Positions 25,747 to 34,626 of a stretch of DNA of 64,000 nt are shown here, piece by piece. Source of the DNA: Geminicoccaceae bacterium (GTDB lineage: Bacteria; Pseudomonadota; Alphaproteobacteria; Geminicoccales; Geminicoccaceae); the NCBI GenBank assembly GCA_028285265.1, contig JANQPX010000040.1, positions 62,001 to 126,000 of the forward strand, given 5' to 3'. The notes under the pieces are model-generated. The model did not search any database and was not told where the DNA came from. It saw nothing but the letters and a program-made list of their open reading frames with translations. Each line of letters begins with the position of its first letter. Position 1 is the first letter of the stretch. The position numbers were made by a program, and so were the translations under genes.

Positions 25747-26531
25747 TGACTAACAACGCACCATCACCGAAAATTCGCATCCGTGGTCTTCGTAAGAGCT
25801 TTGGGTCGAAACATATTCTGCGCGGCATAGATCTCGATGTCGGCGTGGGTGAGTCCGTCGTCGTCATCGGCGGATCGGGAACCGGAAAATCTGTCCTGTT
25901 AAAGTGCATTCTCGGCATTCTCGATCCAGATGAAGGAACGATCGAGATCGACGGCAAAGAGGTCACAAGCCTGTCGCGTCGAGACCGTGAAACAGTCATG
26001 CATAAGTTTGGCATGCTATTCCAGGGCGCCGCCCTTTTCGATAGTCTGCCGGTTTGGGAAAACGTGGCTTTCGGCCTCTTGCAGGTCGATCGCATGGGCC
26101 GTGACGAAGCGAAGCAGAAAGCGATTGAAACCTTGGCCCAGGTCGGCCTCGGCGCCGACGTCGCTGATCTCTCGCCTGCCGAACTCTCTGGCGGCATGCA
26201 AAAGCGGGTGGGGCTCGCCCGCGCAATCGCCAGACGACCGGAAATCCTGTTCTTTGATGAGCCAACAACCGGGCTCGACCCTATTATGGCCGACGTCATT
26301 AACGATCTCATCGCCCATAGCGTGCGTGAGCTCGGCGCAAGTGCCATCTCGATAACCCATGACATGGCGAGTGCACGCAAGATCGCCGACCGCGTCACCA
26401 TGCTGTATAAGGGCGAGCTCATTTGGGACGGCAATGTCGCAGACATAGATGCCAGCGGTAACGCCTATGTCGACCAGTTCATCAATGGTCACGCCGAGGG
26501 GCCTATCGAGCTTGACGTCCGCGCCGCCTGA
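25746..26531 (+). CDS. mlaF: MlaF family ABC transporter ATP-binding protein
   Basis: 261 residues from the ATG that overlaps the mlaE stop (TGATG). Walker A GGSGTGKSV, signature LSGGMQKRVGLARAIA and Walker B ILFFDEPTTGLDP are present. It drives phospholipid movement with MlaE. No mlaD follows; the next gene is convergent, so the complex must be completed by genes elsewhere. Confidence 0.93.
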   Translation: MTNNAPSPKIRIRGLRKSFGSKHILRGIDLDVGVGESVVVIGGSGTGKSVLLKCILGILDPDEGTIEIDGKEVTSLSRRDRETVMHKFGMLFQGAALFDSLPVWENVAFGLLQVDRMGRDEAKQKAIETLAQVGLGADVADLSPAELSGGMQKRVGLARAIARRPEILFFDEPTTGLDPIMADVINDLIAHSVRELGASAISITHDMASARKIADRVTMLYKGELIWDGNVADIDASGNAYVDQFINGHAEGPIELDVRAA

Positions 26532-26564
26532 TACCTGCCGGGACTGAGCGAGTCCAGCCGACCG

Positions 26565-26879
26565 TTAGGTATCAGACATGATGTAGATGCGCCGGTCGGC
26601 CTGCATCTCCTTAACTTTGGCACCATACTCAACCATGTGAGGCGCTTTGATGTGCGCCTTTAGCGCATCGAGGCTGGACCATTTCTCAATGACGACGAAC
26701 GTATCATCCCCAAACGTTGTTTGAAAATCGCCAGCACTTTCGTGATCAATGGTGGCGCCGTATTCAATGCAGCCATCTTCAGCATGCACATTCGGCACAT
26801 TGGCATTGAAGATTTCGAGCATCTTACTACGAAGCCCGGGTTTTGTGGTAATGACGGCGAGGACATGAACTCTAGCCAA
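26565..26879 (-). CDS. ABM-family (antibiotic biosynthesis/quinol) monooxygenase
   Basis: 104 residues from a TTG that is seven bases after GGGAG; longer starts lack a ribosome site. The LARVHVLAVITTKPGLRSKM start, EDGCIEYGATIDHES and FVVIEKWSSLDALKAHIKAP blocks match YgiN-like dimeric ferredoxin-fold monooxygenases. These act on quinols or small aromatics without cofactors. Convergent with mlaF. Confidence 0.85.
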   Translation of the reverse strand: MARVHVLAVITTKPGLRSKMLEIFNANVPNVHAEDGCIEYGATIDHESAGDFQTTFGDDTFVVIEKWSSLDALKAHIKAPHMVEYGAKVKEMQADRRIYIMSDT

Positions 26880-27038
26880 CTGATCGCTCCCTGATTGCGT
26901 TATGCCAAGATCCAGATGTTTTGACGATGGAAGGTTATCACCCCAGGCGTCCCATTTGCCAAGCTGTGGTGGGAGAGAGACTGGGATCATGGAGCGTCGT
27001 ACGCTTGTTCGTTCACAAACAATCCATGGCACGCTGGA

Positions 27039-27713
27039 TCAAGCTTGTGCCCTTTCGCTCCAGACCTGTCGCAGCCTATCGCGATAGGTCTCGATACCCT
27101 GAGCACCAACCAACGCAAGCCTGCCGTCAAAGATCATAGTCGGCACGCCTTGAACGCCACGAGATGTCCAGAACGTTTCGTGCTTGCGCACGTCATCAGC
27201 GAAGCGGCCATCGTCGATGATGGTTGAAGCGTCCTCTCGATCGAGACCAACGCTTCCCGCAATCTCGATGAGAACGTCGCGATCACTCACGTCTTTCCGT
27301 TCACTGAAATATGCCTCGAAAAGAGCGATTTTCATGTGATGTTGTCGTCCGTTCAAGGCTGACCAGTGCAAGAGCTGATGCGCACGGAATGTATTCAGCA
27401 TGCGCATATCATCGGAATAGTCGATCAAGAACCCAAGTTCTCGTGCAAGAGATGTCAGCTTCGTCCGTGCTTTGCGGCTGCTGTCCTTCGACGTGCCATA
27501 TTTAGCCGCGATATGCTCAAAAAGATCCTGGCCCTCCTCAGGCATATCGGGGTTCAATTCAAACGGATGCCAATGGACAACGGCTGGTATCTGGGTCTCT
27601 GCTTGCGCACGCTCAAGTTGTTTATAACCAACGATGCACCATGGGCACACTACATCGGAGACAATATCTATCCGAACCGGATGTTCGTCGTCTCCCTTGG
27701 TCTGGCTGGACAT
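27039..27713 (-). CDS. DsbA family oxidoreductase (FrnE-like)
   Basis: 224 residues from the ATG at 27713, which has GAGG six bases upstream; a longer frame begins at 27773. IDIVSDVVCPWCIVGYKQL holds the CPWC active site of a thioredoxin-fold dithiol enzyme, and TNTFRAHQLLHWSALNGRQ-like helical insertion and QGVPTMIFDGRLALVGAQ (cis-Pro) follow. No signal peptide, so it acts in the cytoplasm, like FrnE. Confidence 0.9.
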   Translation of the reverse strand: MSSQTKGDDEHPVRIDIVSDVVCPWCIVGYKQLERAQAETQIPAVVHWHPFELNPDMPEEGQDLFEHIAAKYGTSKDSSRKARTKLTSLARELGFLIDYSDDMRMLNTFRAHQLLHWSALNGRQHHMKIALFEAYFSERKDVSDRDVLIEIAGSVGLDREDASTIIDDGRFADDVRKHETFWTSRGVQGVPTMIFDGRLALVGAQGIETYRDRLRQVWSERAQA

Positions 27714-27909
27714 GAGGCTGTCCTCCGATGGATCTTTCGTTTCTCGTCGTAGCCCTCCCATCATATAAGCCACAACTTGCAGGTGACCAACGCTCGCAAA
27801 TCGGAGGATGACGACGAGGGATAGCTTGCAGGCGTGAAAACGCCGGCTATTTTACAGGCGATGTGCGGCTTGGCCGGCCGCTGGACTTTTGGGGTTTGTG
27901 AGTAACAAC

Positions 27910-28992
27910 ATGCATCCGCTCTTCGGGGCTGATCTCGGCACCCTCGTGAGATTGCTTCGGCGCAATGGACCGATCTCGCCCACCTGTATGCCGATGATGA
28001 CCCTTGCCATCTTGTCAGCGATCGGACGTGCGCCGTTCTGTCTCGGCGAACAAGCTTACATCGCAAAGCGCCGTCGTTCGGCGCCTCCTATGCCGCCACC
28101 AATCTTCATCATCGGCCATTGGCGAAGTGGTACAACCCATCTCTATAACATTCTGTCCAAAGGCGATTTTGGCTATGTCTCACCCTTCGCAGCAGGCATG
28201 CCGCTTGAATATCAAACGCTCGGTCGCTGGCTTCGGCCGCTCCTGACGTCCATGCTGCCGAAGACACGGTATGTCGACCAGGTTGTGGTTCGGCCAGACT
28301 CGCCACAAGAGGACGAGATTCCACTCGGGTCCATAGCGCCCATCTCTTTCTATCATGGTGTCTATTTCCCGAGGCGTTTCGAGTACCATCTCAACCGGAG
28401 TTTTTTTCTCGACGATTGCTCCCCTGGGGAGATTGCCGCGTGGGAGAAGGCCTTTTGCCTTTTCCTGGAGAAACTGTGGCTCGAACATGGTCGACGCCTG
28501 TTGATCAAGAATCCCGCCTATAGTGGACGTGTTCCTCAGCTACGCCGGCTTTTTCCAGACGCTCGTTTCATTCACATCTATCGTAATCCGCACGATGTGT
28601 TTCGCTCGACGAGACGATTCTATCGAACGCTGATCGAGAAGTTTGCCTGGCAGACGCAAGATCCGCTCGACCTCGACCGGATCGTTCTCGACGGCTATCG
28701 GCGCATGATGAATCAGATCGCAAAGGATACGGAACATCTTCCAAGCCATCAGTTTGCTGAGCTGAGCTTCGAAAATCTCGAACGGCAGCCACTCACCGAG
28801 ATCGAGCAGCTCTATCGGCAACTCGATCTCGGAGATTATGCACAAAACCGGGATGTCTTTTCCCGCTATCTGGAGACGGTTCGGGGGTTCGAGAAAACGC
28901 ACATTCCTGAAACGAGCGACGATCGTGAGATGGTAGAACGGCAATGCAGGGACGTGCTGGAGCGCTTCGGCTACGCGGCGGACATCCCTTGA
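27910..28992 (+). CDS. Sulfotransferase family protein
   Basis: 360 residues from the ATG at 27910; starts at 27889 (TTG) and 27898 (GTG) are possible. FIIGHWRSGTTHLYN is the 5' phosphosulfate-binding loop and FIHIYRNPHDVFRSTRRF the 3' phosphate site, so PAPS is the likely donor. The acceptor is unknown. The hydrophobic first 40 residues may give membrane association. It is followed 73 bases later by an extended SDR, so the two may modify the same metabolite. Confidence 0.88.
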   Translation: MHPLFGADLGTLVRLLRRNGPISPTCMPMMTLAILSAIGRAPFCLGEQAYIAKRRRSAPPMPPPIFIIGHWRSGTTHLYNILSKGDFGYVSPFAAGMPLEYQTLGRWLRPLLTSMLPKTRYVDQVVVRPDSPQEDEIPLGSIAPISFYHGVYFPRRFEYHLNRSFFLDDCSPGEIAAWEKAFCLFLEKLWLEHGRRLLIKNPAYSGRVPQLRRLFPDARFIHIYRNPHDVFRSTRRFYRTLIEKFAWQTQDPLDLDRIVLDGYRRMMNQIAKDTEHLPSHQFAELSFENLERQPLTEIEQLYRQLDLGDYAQNRDVFSRYLETVRGFEKTHIPETSDDREMVERQCRDVLERFGYAADIP

Positions 28993-29065
28993 TCACCGTC
29001 TTGCTGAACAACAAGCAGGTGGGAGTCGTGCCCGTGATCGCATGTCGCATGGATGAGGTCAAAGC

Positions 29066-30094
29066 ATGACGATCAGCCTTATCACCGGCGGGAGCGGCTT
29101 CATCGGTCAGCATCTGGTCAATCAGCTCATTGATACCGGCCAACGGGTTCGGATCCTTGATATCGAGCCGCCAGAGACGCTTCGGCCGATGGTTGAGTTC
29201 GTCCAGGGATCGGTGACCGATCGAAGTGCTGTTCGTACGGCGATGGATGGCGTCCGACATGTCTATCATACCGCTGCGATCCCTCATCTATGGATCGCCG
29301 AACCCAGACGGTTTCATGAAACCAATGTTGTCGGCACACAGATCGTCTTTGAACAAGCCTTGCAGGCGAAGGCGGAAAAGGTCGTGCATACGTCAAGCGC
29401 CCTGGTGCTGATCGACTGCAAGGATCGCCGTCGTGCGATGACCCTGAACGAAGGTCATCAAAGTTGTGAGCATGGACTGATAGGTCACTATGCGCGTTCG
29501 AAATGGCATGCTGAAGCGGTGGCGAGACGTTTCGCCGACAAACTGCCTGTTGTTGTCGTTATGCCCACCTTACCGCTTGGTCCGGGTGATCACCACTTCA
29601 CGCCGCCGAGCCGCATGCTCTTGGACTTCGTCAACGGCAAGAACTTTGCCTATGCTGATTGCATCTTGAATATCATGGATGTGCGAGATGTGGCGGCCGG
29701 ACATCGACTTGCCTGCGAGCGAGGTCGTCCAGGACAACGTTACATCTTAAACCGGCATAGCATTCACATGGCTTCCTTCTTGCAGTGTCTACAACAGGTC
29801 ACCGAGCGGGATATGCCGACCTGGCGAGTCCCAGGCGGCATGGCTCTCGTGGTCAGTGCAATGCTAGAGCTCTGGTCCAGCGCTTTTAGTGGCCGTGCAC
29901 CGATTGCGCCGCTGGACGGCGTGCGGACGGGTCTGAGGCCGATCGTTTTCGATGGGCGGCTCGCCCAATCCGAACTCGGGCTACCGACAAGACCTCTGAC
30001 CGATACGTTGAGGGATGCGGTTGCATGGCTGGCAAGTGCGGGCCATCTCAAAGATGGTCTGCTCAGCACAAGACTTGCATTCAGCGATCAATAG
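29066..30094 (+). CDS. NAD(P)-dependent extended SDR (epimerase/3-beta-HSD-like)
   Basis: 342 residues. TGGSGFIGQHL is the dinucleotide-binding loop and HYARSKWHAE the YxxxK catalytic site. VYHTAAIPHLW and LPLGPGDHHFTPPSRM resemble 3-beta-hydroxysteroid dehydrogenase/dihydroflavonol reductase-type enzymes. A hydrophobic patch near residue 255 may touch the membrane. With the sulfotransferase upstream, a sulfated lipid or terpenoid is a reasonable but unproven product. Confidence 0.87.
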   Translation: MTISLITGGSGFIGQHLVNQLIDTGQRVRILDIEPPETLRPMVEFVQGSVTDRSAVRTAMDGVRHVYHTAAIPHLWIAEPRRFHETNVVGTQIVFEQALQAKAEKVVHTSSALVLIDCKDRRRAMTLNEGHQSCEHGLIGHYARSKWHAEAVARRFADKLPVVVVMPTLPLGPGDHHFTPPSRMLLDFVNGKNFAYADCILNIMDVRDVAAGHRLACERGRPGQRYILNRHSIHMASFLQCLQQVTERDMPTWRVPGGMALVVSAMLELWSSAFSGRAPIAPLDGVRTGLRPIVFDGRLAQSELGLPTRPLTDTLRDAVAWLASAGHLKDGLLSTRLAFSDQ

Positions 30095-30200
30095 GAGGAC
30101 GCTCGCAGGCCTATCACGCTATCGTGTCAATCTGCGAATTGCTTTCCAGGCGATGTAATGAGATGCAAGATTCCGCAACCGTATTGGAGGAGGACACACT

Positions 30201-30743
30201 TTGCGAAACGTTTTCCTGTTGACAGCTGCATCCGTCATGATGGCGGGCGCTGCACACGCCGGCCCGCAATATGTGGATGAGACGAATTTCGCGGTCAGTG
30301 GCTATGACGTCGTGGCGTATCAAAGCCTTGAGCAGGCGCCCGTTGGCCAATCGCAACCGGAAGCGGTGCCGGGTAATGCTAACATTACCGCAGAGTACAA
30401 CGGCGCAACCTGGGCCTTCTCATCTGAAGAGAATAGGGACAAGTTTGTCGCCAATCCTGAAGCCTACGCCCCGCAATTCGACGGCCATTGCGCTTATGGT
30501 GTCGCCCAGGGCGGCAAGGTGCCAGCGAACCCGAATCTCTGGCGGATCGTTGACGGCAAGCTCTATTTGAACATCACGCCCAACGTCGTTGGTTTCTGGG
30601 AAGAGAATATTCCCGGTCAAATCGAAACCGCCGACGGGAACTGGAGTGGTGGCTTGGAAGTTAAGGATGCTTCCCCCAAGAGCTGGAAGTCGATTAACGC
30701 GAATGATGGCACCTACAGCAGCGAGGCGCCAATTGACGGTTGA
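30201..30743 (+). CDS. Exported YHS-domain protein
   Basis: 180 residues from a TTG with GGAGGAGG upstream. Signal peptide NVFLLTAASVMMAGAAHAG, then YDVVAYQSLEQAPVG and TWAFSSEENRDKFVANPEAY, the YHS-domain pattern, then YAPQFDGHCAYGVAQGGKVP and LWRIVDGKLYLNIT. YHS domains occur in copper and other metal-handling proteins. It sits 85 bases before the bufferin precursor, same strand, so a metal-related role with that operon is likely. The usual His of the YHS motif is Gln here (AYQS). Confidence 0.85.
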   Translation: MRNVFLLTAASVMMAGAAHAGPQYVDETNFAVSGYDVVAYQSLEQAPVGQSQPEAVPGNANITAEYNGATWAFSSEENRDKFVANPEAYAPQFDGHCAYGVAQGGKVPANPNLWRIVDGKLYLNITPNVVGFWEENIPGQIETADGNWSGGLEVKDASPKSWKSINANDGTYSSEAPIDG

Positions 30744-30827
30744 CCTGCTCGTCCGTCATCACCAAACAACAACGAGTGCGGTATTGTATTTTGCTAACCC
30801 CACACCGCATTGCTTAGGAGAAAAGAT

Positions 30828-31157
30828 GTGACCGCAAAAACCACTGTCTTAACCTCTGCCATGATTGCCGGCGCTGTCGCAGCGGCCGTTGCTACTGGCG
30901 CAACAGCGCCCGCAAATGCGCAGGCCAAAGAGAAATGCTTCGGTATCTCTCTCGCCGGTCAAAATGATTGCGCAGCTGGCCCGGGCACAACCTGTGCTGG
31001 GACGTCTACCGTTGACTACCAAGGCAATGCTTGGACGTTGGTGCCTGCTGGGGACTGCGAGAAGTATGGTGCCGAGGGTCAGACGGCTCAGTTTGAGCTC
31101 CCCGAAGGACGGCAGGGCTCTCTTGAAGAACTTGAGCGCGATCTGCCGACGGGCTGA
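30828..31157 (+). CDS. bufA: Bufferin-type copper-binding RiPP precursor (DUF2282, BufA)
   Basis: 109 residues from a GTG with AGGAG seven bases before it. A hydrophobic signal peptide ends near ANA-Q, and the core holds four cysteines at about 37, 48, 56 and 77 in KEKCFGI, QNDCAAG, TTCAGTS and AGDCEKYG. Such DUF2282 precursors are modified at Cys by the DUF692 enzyme encoded next, giving copper-binding bufferins. The signal peptide and the four conserved Cys make a functional precursor likely. Neither modification nor copper binding can be read from DNA. Confidence 0.88.
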   Translation: MTAKTTVLTSAMIAGAVAAAVATGATAPANAQAKEKCFGISLAGQNDCAAGPGTTCAGTSTVDYQGNAWTLVPAGDCEKYGAEGQTAQFELPEGRQGSLEELERDLPTG

Positions 31158-31196
31158 CGAGCACTCTCGGATTTGGGGATTGGAGGGCCAAGCGTA

Positions 31197-32066
31197 ATGC
31201 GCTGCCCGGACGAGGTTCCATCGCGGGCGGGTGTCGGCCTCAAGGCCGAGCACTACGAGGAGATCCTCCAATCCCAGCCCAACATCGCCTGGTTCGAGAT
31301 CCATGCCGAAAACTACATGGGCGGTGGCGGACCGCCCCACCACTTTCTCGAACGCATTCGTACACTTTATCCGCTGTCGCTCCACGGGGTCGGCCTATCA
31401 ATCGGTGGGCATGATCCACTGGATAAGGACCATCTTTTACGGCTGAAGTCGTTGAATGAACGGTACCAACCCGGTCTGTTCAGCGAGCACCTAGCTTGGT
31501 CGACGCATGACGGCGTCTATTACAACGATTTGCTTCCTTTGCCGTACACACAAGAAACAGCGGATCGGGTGAGCGACCACATCAAGCAAGTTCAGGATGT
31601 GGTCGGACGGCGTTTGCTTTTGGAAAATCCATCGACCTATCTCGACTTTACCGATAGTACGATGAGCGAACTCAGCTTTCTCGAACGTGTCACGGATCAG
31701 GCTGGTTGCGGGCTGCTCCTCGATGTGAATAACGTTTTTGTTTCGGCAGCCAACCAGGGCTATTCGCCTGAGGATTATATTGATAACTTCCCGTTGGAGC
31801 TGGTCGGTGAGATTCATCTCGCCGGGCATGCAGAGGATCGAGATGACGAGGGCCAGAGCTTGCTGATCGATAGTCACGATCGGCCTGTTATCGGTTCGGT
31901 CTGGACTCTCTATGCGCGGACGATCGCGAAAGCGGGAAAACGGCCAACGCTCATTGAATGGGATACTAATGTGCCGGCATGGCCAGCATTGTTCGATGAA
32001 GCGCTACGCGCTGAGAAGATCTTGGAGCGCGAAGGTAGTGTGAGCTGTGACGCGCAAACTGGCTGA
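31197..32066 (+). CDS. bufB: DUF692/MNIO family bufferin-modifying enzyme (BufB)
   Basis: 289 residues from the ATG at 31197, nine bases after GGAGGG; a TTG at 31173 is possible. The TIM-barrel family DUF692 is now called MNIO, multinuclear non-heme iron-dependent oxidases. Candidate iron ligands are in LHGVGLS, LLENPSTY, LLDVNNVFV, IHLAGHAED, LIDSHDRPV and LIEWDTNVP. It oxidises cysteines of the BufA precursor, with the help of BufC. Lies 39 bases after bufA and overlaps bufC by 20. Confidence 0.92.
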   Translation: MRCPDEVPSRAGVGLKAEHYEEILQSQPNIAWFEIHAENYMGGGGPPHHFLERIRTLYPLSLHGVGLSIGGHDPLDKDHLLRLKSLNERYQPGLFSEHLAWSTHDGVYYNDLLPLPYTQETADRVSDHIKQVQDVVGRRLLLENPSTYLDFTDSTMSELSFLERVTDQAGCGLLLDVNNVFVSAANQGYSPEDYIDNFPLELVGEIHLAGHAEDRDDEGQSLLIDSHDRPVIGSVWTLYARTIAKAGKRPTLIEWDTNVPAWPALFDEALRAEKILEREGSVSCDAQTG

Positions 32067-32841
32067 TGTCCAAGCCGGCTTCGTCGAAGCACTGACCCAA
32101 CCCGATCTTGCGGTGCCGGAAACAATAGCATGGCGCCGCGGGCGTCCCGTACCCCGCCGCTTCAACGTCTATCGCAACAATGTTGTTGCCGGCATGACCG
32201 AGGCACTGCGAGCGACGTTTCCCGCAGTTGAGAAGCTTGTCGGCGAGGATTTTTTTGCTGCATCCGCACGTATTTATATCGATCAGAACCCACCACAGTC
32301 GCCTTTGCTCTTCCGGTATGGTGAAGCATTCGGCGAATTTCTCGATGGTTTTCCGCCGGCGGCAAGCACCCCCTATCTTGGTGACGTTGCCCGTCTCGAA
32401 TGGGCAAGGTTGAAGGCCTATCATGCGGAAGATTGCGTACCGCTTTTTATCCAAGATCTTGGCAATTGCCTTGACGAGCACAACAACGAGAGTGTTGCTC
32501 CCGGTGACCTCCGGTTTGCTCTTCATCCATCCCTGTCACTTGTCCGCTCGCGCTGGCCCGTCGTTTCACTTTGGGCGGCTTCGACTAACCGCGGAACATC
32601 CGACGACGTCAACATGAAGGTCTCGGAAGCAGCTTTGATCGTGCGTCCTGCTTTGTTAGTCGAGACACGGCAGTTGCCGGAACCGAGCTTTGCGTTCATA
32701 TCGGCATTGATGCATGGTCAAACGCTCGAAATGGCAGCTGGCTCCGCCATCGATACGGGCGCTGACTTTGACTTGACCATCCAGCTCCAGGCGCTTTTTG
32801 CTCTGGGCGCCGTCGTGGCTATCAATGACAACTCATCGTAA
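32047..32841 (+). CDS. bufC: DUF2063 partner of the MNIO enzyme (BufC)
   Basis: 264 residues from a GTG inside the end of bufB. The N-terminal DUF2063 region shows RRFNVYRNNVVAGMTEALRATFPAVEKLVGEDFF and YGEAFGEFLDGFPPA, with a C-terminal wHTH-like domain. These proteins bind both the precursor and the MNIO enzyme and act as recognition partners. Overlap with bufB implies translational coupling. Confidence 0.88.
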   Translation: MTRKLADVQAGFVEALTQPDLAVPETIAWRRGRPVPRRFNVYRNNVVAGMTEALRATFPAVEKLVGEDFFAASARIYIDQNPPQSPLLFRYGEAFGEFLDGFPPAASTPYLGDVARLEWARLKAYHAEDCVPLFIQDLGNCLDEHNNESVAPGDLRFALHPSLSLVRSRWPVVSLWAASTNRGTSDDVNMKVSEAALIVRPALLVETRQLPEPSFAFISALMHGQTLEMAAGSAIDTGADFDLTIQLQALFALGAVVAINDNSS

Positions 32842-32859
32842 GAAGAGGAATCACCATCG

Positions 32860-33441
32860 ATGTTTTCTGCTATCGCCAATTTGCATAGGGCTGTTTTTGG
32901 AAGTCTCCAGGATGCGCTGGAAGATTGGCTGCTCGGGCTCGTTGCGCGCCTAGTCTTCGCAGCGGTTCTATTCTTTTACTTCTTCAATTCCGCCATGACC
33001 AAAATCGGTGATGGTACCTTGGGTTTTCTCACGATCACCGATGGTGCCTATGTGCAGATGTTTCCAAAAGTTATGGAGGCAGTCACCTACGATACCAGTC
33101 AGATCGCCTTCTTTCCTTATACCTTGATTGCATACGCCGGAACGTATGCAGAGATCGTCCTGCCTGTTCTCATCATTGTTGGTCTTTTCACAAGGCTTGC
33201 AGCGCTGGGCATGATTGGCTTCGTTTTTGTTCAGAGTTATGTCGATATCACCGGGCACGGCGCTGACGAAACGGCCATTGGCGCTTGGTTCGATCGGTTG
33301 TCGGACTCGACGATCTTGGACCAACGCGCCCTTTGGGTGTTTCTCTTCATCTATCTGGTGATCAGAGGCGCTGGCGCACTCTCATTGGACTATCTCTTCA
33401 CAGGCAAGCGCCAGACGTCAGGGGCTTACTCCTACCAGTGA
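32860..33441 (+). CDS. bufD: DoxX family membrane protein (BufD)
   Basis: 193 residues with four membrane helices, including LVFAAVLFFYFFNSAMTKIG and IVLPVLIIVGLFTRLAALG, typical of DoxX/DUF417-like proteins. It starts 18 bases after bufC and ends the buf operon. DoxX members occur in many buf operons, probably in membrane redox or export, but the role is unknown. Confidence 0.87.
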   Translation: MFSAIANLHRAVFGSLQDALEDWLLGLVARLVFAAVLFFYFFNSAMTKIGDGTLGFLTITDGAYVQMFPKVMEAVTYDTSQIAFFPYTLIAYAGTYAEIVLPVLIIVGLFTRLAALGMIGFVFVQSYVDITGHGADETAIGAWFDRLSDSTILDQRALWVFLFIYLVIRGAGALSLDYLFTGKRQTSGAYSYQ

Positions 33442-33463
33442 CGCCATAGGGGCGCTTCGATAT

Positions 33464-34054
33464 CTAGTGGCTCAGACCTGGAAGTTCGTCGAGCATGTTG
33501 ACCACGGCGGCGAACTCCGGTCTGGTGCGCTCTTTCGGCGGCTCGACCGGTGTCCCAATATAGATGAAGCCGACGATGTGTTGGTCGGCTTGGATACCGA
33601 GCGCGTGCTTAATCCGATCGTCATAGGCGGGCCATTCTGTAAGCCACTGTGCGCCAAAGCCGACCAACGTGGCAGCATTAAGCAGGTTCTGGCATACGGC
33701 ACCGCAGGAGAGCAGCTGTTCGACTTCTGGAATTTTGTGTTCGCGGTGAAGCCGGCTGCTAACCACGATCAGCACGGGTGCTCGTGTCGGTCTCGCCCGT
33801 TCGAAGGCGACTTGGTCCTCACGGGCGTCGGGATGAACGTCCGCATAGACATCGGCGAAAACATCGCCTAGCTCCACTTGTGCGGGCTTCCCCAAGACCT
33901 GCAGCCGCCAAGGGCCCAGTTTACCATGGTCAGGTACACGAACACCTGTTGCGAGGATTCTTTGCAGTATCTCGTCGTCGGGGCCAGGTTCGGCAAGGTG
34001 CTTGGCGACGACTGATCGCCGGCGGATGAGAGGTGTCAGCCGATCAAGGCTCAA
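33464..34054 (-). CDS. Nitroreductase family protein
   Basis: 196 residues. RRRSVVAKHLAEPGP (FMN phosphate-binding Arg region), VRVPDHGKLGPWRLQVLG and LNAATLVGFGAQWLTEWPA are the nitroreductase signatures. FMN-dependent enzymes of this size reduce nitroaromatics, quinones or flavins with NAD(P)H. It is convergent with the buf operon and 22 bases from its end, so the two share no promoter. Confidence 0.9.
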   Translation of the reverse strand: MSLDRLTPLIRRRSVVAKHLAEPGPDDEILQRILATGVRVPDHGKLGPWRLQVLGKPAQVELGDVFADVYADVHPDAREDQVAFERARPTRAPVLIVVSSRLHREHKIPEVEQLLSCGAVCQNLLNAATLVGFGAQWLTEWPAYDDRIKHALGIQADQHIVGFIYIGTPVEPPKERTRPEFAAVVNMLDELPGLSH

Positions 34055-34098
34055 GAGGTTTCCTCCGGATCATCAAACACAGGAAGCGAGACGTGGCG

Positions 34099-34115
34099 AG
34101 GTGACCCCGTCACCT
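34099..34115. promoter_or_regulatory. Near-palindrome upstream of the nitroreductase gene
   Basis: AGGTGAC-CCC-GTCACCT, two exact 7-base arms round three C bases, about 45 bases before the nitroreductase start on the minus strand. The size and symmetry suit a dimeric repressor such as a TetR or MarR protein; no regulator gene is next to it. Confidence 0.4.
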
Positions 34116-34299
34116 GTCCTTTGAATCAGCCACGCGAGCCGATCCCCAAGGCCAAAGGGACGATACAACCGTCTTGAAGGAGGATCTAGAGGGAGTGAAC
34201 GTTTCGCCCAGGTGATGTCGCGAACCTGGATCTTGTTATTGGGCAACCTGAAGATGTGCCATACCGGATAGAGGCTGACATCAGTTTATGGCTCTGAAT

Positions 34300-34626
34300 T
34301 CACGCCATCGGGTCATGTTTGACGAAGGGCAATGTTTCCCAACGTTTACCTGCGGCGACAATGCAGCTTTTTCCTGAAGGTGTCGTGCTCACGACAGTCC
34401 AGGTATGCTTAGAGGCCGAGGTGTAGATTTGAAGCAGATTGCCATTGGACTGAAGGCCAAAGGCGATGGGCGCTTCTTCATACTTCTTGGACAGCTGCCG
34501 TGCAATTTCAGTAGCGTCGTGGCACGGGATGCGCAGGCCCGTGGCGGCCGATTGGGCGCTCGCTGAGGTCGCCGCTAGGCATGCCGTCAAGGCCAGACTG
34601 GAAACAAAGAGGGCCGCGCGACGCAT
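34300..34626 (-). CDS. Exported hypothetical protein
   Basis: 108 residues with a signal peptide (FVSSLALTACLAATSASAQ). The mature part has two Cys (PCHDATEIARQLSKKYEEAP and KSCIVAAGKRWE) that may pair. The pattern IARQLSKKYEEAPIAFGLQ...TWTVVSTTPSGKSCIV resembles small exported proteins seen in other alphaproteobacteria, but I recognise no named domain. AAGGAGA lies before the ATG. Confidence 0.65.
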   Translation of the reverse strand: MRRAALFVSSLALTACLAATSASAQSAATGLRIPCHDATEIARQLSKKYEEAPIAFGLQSNGNLLQIYTSASKHTWTVVSTTPSGKSCIVAAGKRWETLPFVKHDPMA

